Both the position numbers and the translations under genes were made by a program. The notes under the pieces were generated by a model, which saw only the letters and a program-made list of their open reading frames with translations, had not been told where the DNA came from and ran no database searches. From Bacteroidales bacterium Phil12 (GTDB lineage: Bacteria > Bacteroidota > Bacteroidia > Bacteroidales > P3), in NCBI GenBank assembly GCA_002633275.1, contig NWBO01000053.1:184649-248648 (forward strand): a stretch of DNA of 64,000 nt, given 5' to 3'. The stretch's first letter is position 1. Every line of letters begins with the position of its first letter. Below, in pieces: positions 57,055 through 64,000 of the stretch.

Positions 57055-57073
57055 TAACACTTGTCAAGTGTTA
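57055..57073. promoter_or_regulatory. Perfect 19-bp palindrome, likely regulator site
   Basis: TAACACTTG-T-CAAGTGTTA. It is centred about 80 nt upstream of the predicted CoA-transferase start site and 33 nt beyond the -33 box, a position typical of activator binding. The regulator is unknown. Confidence 0.6.
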
Positions 57074-57217
57074 CTTAATATCAAAAAATTCTTATCTCAC
57101 ATAAATTAATTTATTTCACTACAACTTAATAAATTAACCAAGTTTAGTATTTTTATTCATTTATTTAGTTCATATATAAAACTGACTAAATAAATAAGAC
57201 TACCATAACAGGTAAAA

Positions 57218-57248
57218 TACAGTATATACTTTGCATGTATATACTGTA
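57218..57248. terminator. 12-bp inverted repeat after yicC (terminator or operator)
   Basis: TACAGTATATAC and its complement separated by 7 nt, within the 418-bp gap 56878-57295. It is 48 nt after the yicC stop. The tail on the minus strand is only ATTTTA, so it is a weak terminator at best and could be a protein site instead. No gene is visible in the gap. Confidence 0.45.
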
Positions 57249-57295
57249 CCATTTCCATTCTGTGATATGTTACTTTTTTGCTTACTATTGTTTTA

Positions 57296-58165
57296 TTAAA
57301 GAATATTCGCAGATTGTTCTTTGATTTTTTCCAATTCGTCTTTCATTCGTACAACGATTTTTTGCATATCGGCATCATTGCTTTTACTTCCCAATGTGTT
57401 GATTTCCCTACCCATCTCCTGCGCAATAAAACCTAACTTTTTACCGATACTTTCACTTAAAAGCATAGTCTGTCTGAAATAATTGATATGCTGGTTAAGC
57501 CTTACTCTCTCTTCCGTAATATCAAGTTTCTCTAAATAAAATATCAATTCCTGCTCAAATCTATTCTCTTCAACGCCCTCGATATTCAATTCCTTAAAAC
57601 GATTAAGCAGTTTTTCTTTTATCATCGGAACTCTGTTCTTTTCAAAAGGCTCTACTTCCTTTGCACAAGATTCTATAACGCTTATATGCTGCTCAAAGGC
57701 TTTGTGCATAGCTTCTCCCTCAATTGTTCGGTACGCATCTACCATATCCAAAACTTGGTTTAGGCAATCAAATAAGGCTTGTTTTTCTTTTTGTGAAAAA
57801 TCCTCGTCAATATACTGGTTAATATCATCTCTATTCAAAAGATAATACGTTAATAGGCTTTTATCGGCATCAGGTACAGAGTTTGTCAAAGATGAAAGTT
57901 GAGCGTAATAATCCTTAAACAACTGTTCGTTGATATTCATAACCGCTCCGCCTTTCATATATGTAACGGTTATAAAACAATCTATCTTTCCTCGTTCAAG
58001 TCTTTGTTTTATTGCGTTTTGAATTTCTATCTCTGCACTTCGATAAACGTTCGGTATGCGAACATTTACATCTGCTTGTTTAGAGTTCAAAGTGCGGATT
58101 TCTATGCTTATGGTCTTATTTTCGTAATCTACGGAAGCCTTGCCGTAACCTGTCATTGATTTCAT
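57296..58165 (-). CDS. yicC: YicC-family endoribonuclease
   Basis: 289 residues. N-terminal MKSMTGYGKA and RTLNSKQADVNVRIP, C-terminal LNQHINYFRQTMLLSESIGKKLGFIAQEMGREINTLGSKSNDA, the hallmarks of the YicC/YloC family of RNases acting on RNA decay. Cytoplasmic. In many bacteria gmk follows; here it does not. Divergent from the PASTA gene over a 128-bp region. Confidence 0.93.
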   Translation of the reverse strand: MKSMTGYGKASVDYENKTISIEIRTLNSKQADVNVRIPNVYRSAEIEIQNAIKQRLERGKIDCFITVTYMKGGAVMNINEQLFKDYYAQLSSLTNSVPDADKSLLTYYLLNRDDINQYIDEDFSQKEKQALFDCLNQVLDMVDAYRTIEGEAMHKAFEQHISVIESCAKEVEPFEKNRVPMIKEKLLNRFKELNIEGVEENRFEQELIFYLEKLDITEERVRLNQHINYFRQTMLLSESIGKKLGFIAQEMGREINTLGSKSNDADMQKIVVRMKDELEKIKEQSANIL

Positions 58166-58191
58166 ATTATATTCTCTTTTTTTGAAGTGGG

Positions 58192-58220
58192 CAAAGTTAC
58201 AAAATTATTTCCAATCCAAA
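58192..58220 (-). promoter_or_regulatory. Promoter of yicC
   Basis: Minus-strand TTTG (58220-58217), 17 nt spacing and TAACTTTG (58199-58192), 27 nt before the ATG. Confidence 0.6.
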
Positions 58221-58260
58221 ACATTAATTCCTTCAAATCGTTTTATTCAATAAATTTTCA

Positions 58261-58268
58261 TATCTTTG
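58261..58268 (+). promoter_or_regulatory. Promoter -7 element of the PASTA operon
   Basis: TATCTTTG (TAnnTTTG), 25 nt before ATG 58294. Divergent from the yicC promoter, with less than 45 nt between the two, so they could influence each other. Confidence 0.55.
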
Positions 58269-58293
58269 CGGTTTGATAATATATTTTTTTAGT

Positions 58294-59148
58294 ATGGCAG
58301 TGAAAGAATTTTTGAAAAGCAAAGTGTTTTTGAAGCATTTGCTACTTATCATAGGCTCGTTTTTCGTACTTTTATTCCTTGTGTCGATGATATTGAAGTT
58401 ATACACCAGACACGGAGAAGAATACGAAATACCGCAGATTGTAAATAAAAACGTTAGCCAAGTTATCGAAAATTCAGAATATAAAAATTTTGAAATAATT
58501 GCGTTAGACTCTGTCTTCAAGGACGGAGTACCGAGCGGAACAATTCTTACACAAGACCCAAGAGCAGGCAGCATAGTCAAAAAAGGACGTAAGATTTATA
58601 TCACCGTTGCAAGCAATTCGTGTAAAATGATAAGTATGCCGTTATGCACGGATAAAGGACTTAAAAGTGCTGTACAAACGCTTGTAGATGCAGGTCTAAG
58701 GGTTGAAAACATTATGTACCGAACAGGCGAAGTGGATAATGTTGTAGTTAGTCAGACATACAAAAACAAGCCTATTTCAAAAGGTAGCGACATCGTGAGC
58801 AGTCAAGCCGTAGGCTTAGTAGTGGAAGTTAGAGACATCACAAAAAAGGTTCGCATACCGGATGTAACGGGCAAGACGCAGAAAGATGCCGAGATTATGC
58901 TATGGAAAGCAGGTTTGAACGTAGGCAAAAAAATCTGTCAAGGTGCAATAGATGATGCTCATACAAGAGTTGTAAGTTTTTCACCGTCAAACGACGAAGC
59001 AAATATAGGCACAGCGATAAACCTAACGCTTATGAACGACACCGAAAAAGCATATCGCAGACAATTGGAAGATTTCAGACAGGAAAGAGAGATTGAACGC
59101 CAAATAGAACAAAACGACTCTCTTGAAGAAGAACCTATCGGAGAATAA
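58294..59148 (+). CDS. PASTA-domain membrane protein
   Basis: 284 residues from MAVKEFLKSK. One N-terminal membrane span (about 15-36, LLIIGSFFVLLFLVSMIL), then three PASTA repeats (about 40-105, 110-180, 185-245: IPQIVNKNVSQVIE, DAGLRVENIMYRTG, IPDVTGKTQKDAEIMLWKAGLNVG), and a charged Glu/Arg-rich tail. No kinase or transpeptidase domain. PASTA repeats bind peptidoglycan fragments; in Bacteroidota such a gene usually precedes rluD, as here with one gene in between. Confidence 0.88.
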   Translation: MAVKEFLKSKVFLKHLLLIIGSFFVLLFLVSMILKLYTRHGEEYEIPQIVNKNVSQVIENSEYKNFEIIALDSVFKDGVPSGTILTQDPRAGSIVKKGRKIYITVASNSCKMISMPLCTDKGLKSAVQTLVDAGLRVENIMYRTGEVDNVVVSQTYKNKPISKGSDIVSSQAVGLVVEVRDITKKVRIPDVTGKTQKDAEIMLWKAGLNVGKKICQGAIDDAHTRVVSFSPSNDEANIGTAINLTLMNDTEKAYRRQLEDFRQEREIERQIEQNDSLEEEPIGE

Positions 59149-59223
59149 CACAAAGTACTATCGACAATAGTTTCGGAAAGCACAAGGAAAACAAAGGCAA
59201 TATAAATCAAAAGCAATAAACGA

Positions 59224-61098
59224 ATGAAAATGATAAGCAGAAAAACAATAATAAAAAAGAGTTTTAAGGCAATAGATACATTATGTTGTTTTCTGTGCTT
59301 TACAATATTATTTGTATCGTTTTCGCAAAAAATTACGGCTCAAAAAGACTTATTTTTGCCGTTTTTGGACGACTTTTCATCATATTCCGGCAAGGTAGAT
59401 GCCAATCTTTGGACTAACTCGGGGGCTGTAGTCAATAGCAACTACGCATATAACCCCACAACGATAGGCGTTGTAACGTTGGATATTTTGGATATAAACG
59501 GGAAGATTTACGACAATGCGAGCATTTACGGATTTGCAGCGGACACTTTATGTTCTCAAAGCATACGTTTGGATAGCATCAAAGAACCTGTTTTGAAGCG
59601 TTTAATGGCAAGCGACAGCGTATATCTTTCGTTTTTTATTCAACCCGGTGGAGGTATGGGCAATCCTTGGGAGAGATTAGGTTCTGCTCCTTCGTCAAAA
59701 GATTCTATAATCTTGCAGTTCTATAACTCCACTGCCGACAGTTGGGCTACGGTTTGGAGTATGAAGGGAACGAGTTTAGAAAAAATATATGATAGTGTTT
59801 CGGTATATGCGTTAAATGTGTTAATACCCATAACACAAGAGGAGTACTTCAACAGAGATTTTCGTTTTAGATTTATCAATTACGGCTCATTGGACAACAA
59901 TCCGTCATATACTTATGTGTCAAACAAAGGTCAATGGAATATCGATTACGTTTATTTGAATATCAATCGTTCCTATCAAGATTCAACAATCAGAGACGTG
60001 GCTTTTGTTCAGACGTGTAAGACTTTCTTAAAGAATTTTACAGCCATTCCGTCCAAGCATTTCAAAGAGGAGTATATGATAGACACCATTTTCAACACGA
60101 TAGTAAATCTTCATTCCTCAACACTTAACAGTCATTATTCATATACCATTCAAGACGAAAACAACTCTGTTGTGCATTCTTATAACGGAGGTTATGAAAA
60201 CATAGTATCTTATCCGCAGACGCACCAATTTCAAGATGCCAAAAACCATACACGTGTGGCTTTGGATTATGCTTTCTCGCTTAGCGACAACGATTGGAAA
60301 AAATTCACTATAACGCATATTGTGAGCGAAGGTGTAGGTCAAGACAACATAAAAACAAACGACACATCTCGCTTTACTCAAACATTCGAGAACTACTTTG
60401 CATACGATGACGGTTCCGCCGAAAGCGGCATTGGTGTCGAACCTGCCAATGGTTCTATGTTTGCCGTGCGTTATCCATTGCTTAAACAAGACACTCTTGT
60501 GGCTGTGGATATTTATTTCAACTGTTCATGGCAGCAAAGCAACTTAAAACCTTTTTATCTGTATATCTATTCTGCGACAAACGACACACTGCTTCTGCCC
60601 GATGAGGAGTTGTATGCTTCACAAAAACTAACGCCGGTGTTCGATAGCCTTAATAAATTCTCTCGTTTTTATTTAGACGCTCCACTCATTCTTCCGAAGG
60701 GAGAGTTTTTTGTAGTGTTGAAATCAGCCAATGCTACGTATATGAACATAGGCTTTGACCAAAACAACGATGCTTCGCCTTTTACTTTTGAAAAAAAAGG
60801 CAATCAATGGACCAATGTCTTTTTAAGAGGCTCTGCAATGATTCGTCCTTATTTCGGATATAAAGTTGTGGGCATGGATAATATAGCGAAAAAGACGGAT
60901 ATAAAGTTTTATCCAAATCCTGCAAAAGATTATATCTATATAGATACTCCACAAAGAACCGATACCAAAATAATGGATATTAACGGCAGAATTGTGAAAC
61001 ATTCCTGCGATAAAAACATAAACATCGACGATTTACCAAACGGACTATATATACTGCAAATCAATAACCAACGCAAAAAACTGATAATTACTAAATAA
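59224..61098 (+). CDS. T9SS-secreted protein of unknown function
   Basis: 624 residues. Signal peptide ending near KITAQ (about residue 39), a jelly-roll-like N-terminal domain (FLDDFSSYSGKVDANLWTNSG, with SLRFIQPGGG-like strands), a central region (FAYDDGSAESGIGVEPANG), and a C-terminal type A sorting domain (FYPNPAKDYIYIDT to KLIITK). It should be exported across the outer membrane by the T9SS. Second in a run PASTA - this gene - rluD; the spacing to rluD is only 13 nt. Role unknown. Confidence 0.87.
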   Translation: MKMISRKTIIKKSFKAIDTLCCFLCFTILFVSFSQKITAQKDLFLPFLDDFSSYSGKVDANLWTNSGAVVNSNYAYNPTTIGVVTLDILDINGKIYDNASIYGFAADTLCSQSIRLDSIKEPVLKRLMASDSVYLSFFIQPGGGMGNPWERLGSAPSSKDSIILQFYNSTADSWATVWSMKGTSLEKIYDSVSVYALNVLIPITQEEYFNRDFRFRFINYGSLDNNPSYTYVSNKGQWNIDYVYLNINRSYQDSTIRDVAFVQTCKTFLKNFTAIPSKHFKEEYMIDTIFNTIVNLHSSTLNSHYSYTIQDENNSVVHSYNGGYENIVSYPQTHQFQDAKNHTRVALDYAFSLSDNDWKKFTITHIVSEGVGQDNIKTNDTSRFTQTFENYFAYDDGSAESGIGVEPANGSMFAVRYPLLKQDTLVAVDIYFNCSWQQSNLKPFYLYIYSATNDTLLLPDEELYASQKLTPVFDSLNKFSRFYLDAPLILPKGEFFVVLKSANATYMNIGFDQNNDASPFTFEKKGNQWTNVFLRGSAMIRPYFGYKVVGMDNIAKKTDIKFYPNPAKDYIYIDTPQRTDTKIMDINGRIVKHSCDKNINIDDLPNGLYILQINNQRKKLIITK

Positions 61099-61111
61099 TT
61101 GACTTGGAATT

Positions 61112-62131
61112 ATGGAAGACAGATTGGAGCAAGCGGACATATTATATGAGAATTTTAGATATATTGTAGATAAAGGGCAATCGCCTCTAAGGATAGATAA
61201 ATATCTTATGGTGAGGATTGAAAACGCTTCACGCAATAAGATTCAGCAAGCGGCAAGAAATAATTGCATCAAAGTCAATGGTAAAGACGTCAAGCCGAAT
61301 TATAAAGTCAAAGCCGACGATGTTATTCAGATATTTTTGCCTACCGCACCAAGAGACATAGAAATTATACCGCAAAACATTCCGTTGGATATTGTCTATG
61401 AGGATAGGGATTTGATTATCGTCAATAAGCCTTCTCAAATGGTAGTACATCCTGCTTATGGCAATTATGAGGGAACACTGCTTAACGCTTTGACTTATTA
61501 TTTTCAGCACTCTGAACTCTCCGATGCCAATACCAAACCGCTGTTGGTTCATCGTATTGACAAAAACACTACGGGCTTATTGGTTGTTGCCAAAACCGAA
61601 GATGCTCAAACGCGTCTTGCACATCAGTTTTATCATCATACAATTCAACGAACCTATACTGCATTGGTTTGGGGTGATATGAAAGAAGACGAAGGCACAG
61701 TCAATGCAAATATAGCACGAGACGAAAAAGACCGTAAGCGTATGGCTGTGTGCGATGAAAGTAAGGGCAAAACGGCTATAACTCATTGGAGTGTCAAAGA
61801 GCGTTTCGGTTATACAACCCTTATCACGTGCAAATTGGAGACTGGACGAACCCACCAAATACGTGTGCATATGAAACATATCGGCCACCCATTGTTTAAT
61901 GACGACACATACGGCGGAGACCAAATTCTTAAAGGCACTACGTTTTCCAAATACAAACAATTTATTCAGAATTGCTTTGAAACCTTACCACGTCAGGCTC
62001 TTCACGCAACTACTCTCGGCTTTAAGCACCCTACAACGAACGAAGACGTATTTTTTGAGTCGCAACTGCCAAACGATATGCAAACTGTCATTGAGAAATG
62101 GAGAAACTATATCCAAAACAAGAAAGAATAA
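61112..62131 (+). CDS. rluD: 23S rRNA pseudouridine synthase, RluD type
   Basis: 339 residues. S4-like RNA-binding domain (about 25-80, LRIDKYLMVRIENASRNKIQ) and catalytic domain with D150 in HRIDKNTTGLL (family consensus HRLDKxTSGL), then ETGRTHQIRVHM. Makes pseudouridines in helix 69 of 23S rRNA. Commonly linked to PASTA genes in Bacteroidota. Confidence 0.95.
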   Translation: MEDRLEQADILYENFRYIVDKGQSPLRIDKYLMVRIENASRNKIQQAARNNCIKVNGKDVKPNYKVKADDVIQIFLPTAPRDIEIIPQNIPLDIVYEDRDLIIVNKPSQMVVHPAYGNYEGTLLNALTYYFQHSELSDANTKPLLVHRIDKNTTGLLVVAKTEDAQTRLAHQFYHHTIQRTYTALVWGDMKEDEGTVNANIARDEKDRKRMAVCDESKGKTAITHWSVKERFGYTTLITCKLETGRTHQIRVHMKHIGHPLFNDDTYGGDQILKGTTFSKYKQFIQNCFETLPRQALHATTLGFKHPTTNEDVFFESQLPNDMQTVIEKWRNYIQNKKE

Positions 62132-62231
62132 CCAAATAGCAACACCGAGTGCAAAGACATCTATAATAGTAATCAAAACGAAGACCTTTTTTAAGGTATA
62201 AAGACAAGAAACTGAAAGATTTTACTGACTG

Positions 62232-63275
62232 ATGAAAAAACAAAGAAGAGTTATTATAAAAAATTTGATTTTAATCATTGCGGTGGCGTTTGCAAGTTGT
62301 GGTAGGAAAAGTGAAAAATTCATCAACGAAACCACCGGCAAGGAAGAGAAGATTGAAATCATACGCTTCGATAAAGAATTATTCGCCGCACCGCAAGGAG
62401 ATTTGAAAACATTCTTTGCAAATTTGCAGAAGAAATATCCGGAAGTTATGGCGGTGGATTTGAACGATGCAAGGGCGTTAAAAATGATTAGCGATTTTGT
62501 TAGCGACAAATATGTCTCCGATGCTCAAAATATTGTGGAGCGTACATTTCCCGACTTGAAATTCCTTGAAAACGATTTAACCTCAGCTTTTGCCAATCTA
62601 AAAAAGCATCATAAACAAACCGTTCTGCCAAAACGCTTCTTCACTCTTATGAGCGTGCCGTCCGACTTCTCAATGGGTTTTGAGGAAAGGACTTACACCA
62701 ATGGCGATTACTGTTATATCGCTTTGGATTTGTATTCTTTCCCCGCCATTGGCAAAAATCCTTACTATTCGCAGTTCCCCCAGTATATGACTGCCACCTT
62801 ATCGCAAAGGTATATCGTTCCAGATTTTATGCGTATGTACTTAAAAAACGTAACCTACAATAATGCTCCCGATATGCAGATGAATCCCGATGCCACACTG
62901 CTTGATTGCATAATCGAAAACGGAAAATACAGTTACATCATAGCCCAAATTCTGCCTTCTTACACTTCTTATGAGATTTTGCGTTACACCAAGGAGCAAG
63001 AACAGTGGTGTCAAAATAACGAAAAAACTATTTGGGCATATATCATACAAGGACGATTGCTCTATGAGAAAGACCGCTCCAAGTTTATGTCTTTAATTGC
63101 CGAAGGTCCTACTTCCAAACCGCTCGGCGACTCACCTGCAAGAGTTGGCAATTACATTGGCTACAATATCGTCAAGAAATTTATGGACAACGAAAGCATT
63201 GGTTTGGATAGTCTTATGAACTTGAATAACTCGCAAATAATTTTGGAAAAATCTAAATATAAGCCGAAAAAATAA
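62232..63275 (+). CDS. GldB-like gliding-motility-related lipoprotein
   Basis: 347 residues. Lipobox AFASC gives a lipoprotein with Cys at about residue 24. The body fits the GldB family (IIRFDKELF, FANLQKKYPEVM, then YIVPDFMRMYLKN, GRLLYEKDRSKFM and ETTARVGNYIGYNIVKKFM-like end). GldB is required for gliding in Flavobacterium, but relatives occur in non-gliding Bacteroidales where the function is unclear. Downstream is a 21-nt repeat array. Confidence 0.85.
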   Translation: MKKQRRVIIKNLILIIAVAFASCGRKSEKFINETTGKEEKIEIIRFDKELFAAPQGDLKTFFANLQKKYPEVMAVDLNDARALKMISDFVSDKYVSDAQNIVERTFPDLKFLENDLTSAFANLKKHHKQTVLPKRFFTLMSVPSDFSMGFEERTYTNGDYCYIALDLYSFPAIGKNPYYSQFPQYMTATLSQRYIVPDFMRMYLKNVTYNNAPDMQMNPDATLLDCIIENGKYSYIIAQILPSYTSYEILRYTKEQEQWCQNNEKTIWAYIIQGRLLYEKDRSKFMSLIAEGPTSKPLGDSPARVGNYIGYNIVKKFMDNESIGLDSLMNLNNSQIILEKSKYKPKK

Positions 63276-63282
63276 TGTCCCC

Positions 63283-63345
63283 AATCAGTGAAATAGTGTT
63301 AAACACTAATTTACTGATTACGGACACTAATTTACCGATTACACT
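63283..63345. repeat. AT-rich 21-nt array with palindrome, copy H
   Basis: 63283-63300 and 63302-63319 are inverted copies (16 of 18) around one base. CACTAATTTACTGATTA at 63304 and CACTAATTTACCGATTA at 63325 are direct repeats 21 nt apart. Located between the GldB-like stop and the next start. Confidence 0.8.
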
Positions 63346-63412
63346 CAAAAAATTTTACAGGAAACATATAAATGGAAAAAATAAAACATTAAATTAAAAA
63401 ATATTAAACAAA

Positions 63413-64000
63413 ATGAAACCACAATATAAACTTACATTACTGCGCTACCTACTTGCTTTGGCAATACTGTTGCTTACGCAAATCATTTTCTATTTGCTTA
63501 ACACAACGTTATTCAACATAACATCGTTTTCGGATTTTATGAAAATACTGTGGGGTAATATCGTTTTCGCATTATCATCTCTTAGTTTCTATCTTGCCCC
63601 ATTTATTTTATTATCCCTTTTGCCGTTTCCTTTCAAAGACAAAAAAGCATATAGATTAATCACGTCAATATTTTTCTACTTAGCCGTTGAATTTATGACG
63701 ATAATAAACTTAATAGATTGCGGATATTTTCCATTCACATTCAAAAGGATAACGTTCGATATATTCAATTATCTTGGCGTTGGCGGAGATTTCAATTCTC
63801 TGATACCCACCTTTGCAAGGGATTATTGGCACATAATTCTTATATTTATCGCCATAAATTTCGCACTGTATTTCATTGACGGCAAATGGAAAAATAAATT
63901 TTATAAACAAGACCATAGCGACCGCAATGCTTTGTGGTATATCAAACAAAGTATTGTTTTGGTTTTGGTTGCAGGAGTTATGTTTATTTTTCAACGTGGT
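63413..64000 (+). CDS. LTA synthase/sulfatase-type membrane enzyme, N-terminal part
   Basis: 196 codons seen; the gene runs off the window. Four to five N-terminal membrane spans (about 12-30, 45-68, 75-100, 138-155, 178-193) and the soluble linker FDIFNYLGVGGDFNSLIPTF are typical of the membrane half of LTA-synthase-like alkaline-phosphatase superfamily proteins in Bacteroidota. The catalytic domain lies outside the window, so the exact family is inferred. Such enzymes transfer phospho-groups to lipids or glycans at the periplasmic side. Confidence 0.7.
   Translation, partial: MKPQYKLTLLRYLLALAILLLTQIIFYLLNTTLFNITSFSDFMKILWGNIVFALSSLSFYLAPFILLSLLPFPFKDKKAYRLITSIFFYLAVEFMTIINLIDCGYFPFTFKRITFDIFNYLGVGGDFNSLIPTFARDYWHIILIFIAINFALYFIDGKWKNKFYKQDHSDRNALWYIKQSIVLVLVAGVMFIFQRG

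Noticed and set aside
57225-57240. Plus-strand promoter-like TATACTTTGC
   Set aside because: The spacing is one base off the consensus, it lies inside the inverted repeat, and it would only drive antisense RNA to yicC.

Overview
The window is a chromosomal segment of a low-GC member of the Bacteroidota, most likely order Bacteroidales. This rests on several signs: surface proteins ending in YPNP-type sorting domains of the type IX secretion system (T9SS), a complete Bat (aerotolerance) operon, a GldB-like lipoprotein, zinc-less L36, HU-like proteins of about 135 residues, and promoters matching TTTG-N19/20-TAnnTTTG. I saw no tRNA, rRNA, insertion sequence, prophage or CRISPR array.

Layout. 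1-3214 (-): a truncated T9SS-secreted beta-propeller protein. 3516-12216 (+): the Bat operon (moxR, DUF58, a membrane gene, batA, batB, batC, then batD fused to batE) followed by an RseC-like gene. 12294-17102 (-): a 1602-residue BspA-type leucine-rich-repeat protein with T9SS signal. 17159-18876 (-): three tandem HU-like genes. 19464-37584 (-): a nearly unbroken alpha/spc/S10/str ribosomal superoperon from rpsL to rplQ, with fusA, secY, map, infA and rpoA. 38135-42717 (-): a Pit phosphate transporter with PhoU-like tail and a PhoB/PhoR-like two-component pair. 43119-49765 (+): lpxK, punA, dxr, a YdeI-like gene, rseP and tyrS. 50265-53099 (-): nadK and the Fe-S genes sufC-sufD without sufB. 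53164-55416 (-): a patatin-type Vd outer-membrane protein. 55567-58165 (-): an acyl-CoA:carboxylate CoA-transferase and yicC. 58294-64000 (+): a PASTA protein, a T9SS cargo, RluD, a GldB-like lipoprotein and the start of an LTA-synthase/sulfatase-type membrane enzyme.

The genes are mostly housekeeping: translation, protein export, lipid A and isoprenoid synthesis, Fe-S assembly and envelope proteolysis. The lineage-specific layer is the envelope material: Bat complex, T9SS cargo, GldB and the patatin barrel.

The most unusual structure is between the genes. Eight intergenic sites carry short direct repeats with a period of 21-23 nt, and most are also folded as palindromes. The two GC-richer sites, 18151-18374 and 49990-50244, share one architecture: equal-length inverted arms (86 or 101 nt, ungapped) made of 21-22-nt units, flanking a 52-53-nt centre made of three copies of another unit. 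Their sequences differ completely. The other six are AT-rich and share a GTTAAAC/GTTTAAC-type core. I know of no named element with this design, and it is the best candidate here for something undescribed. Other points of interest are the BatD-BatE fusion with a retained internal signal peptide, a possible terminated leader RNA with a G10 tract upstream of an HU gene, and a perfect 19-bp palindrome upstream of the CoA-transferase promoter.
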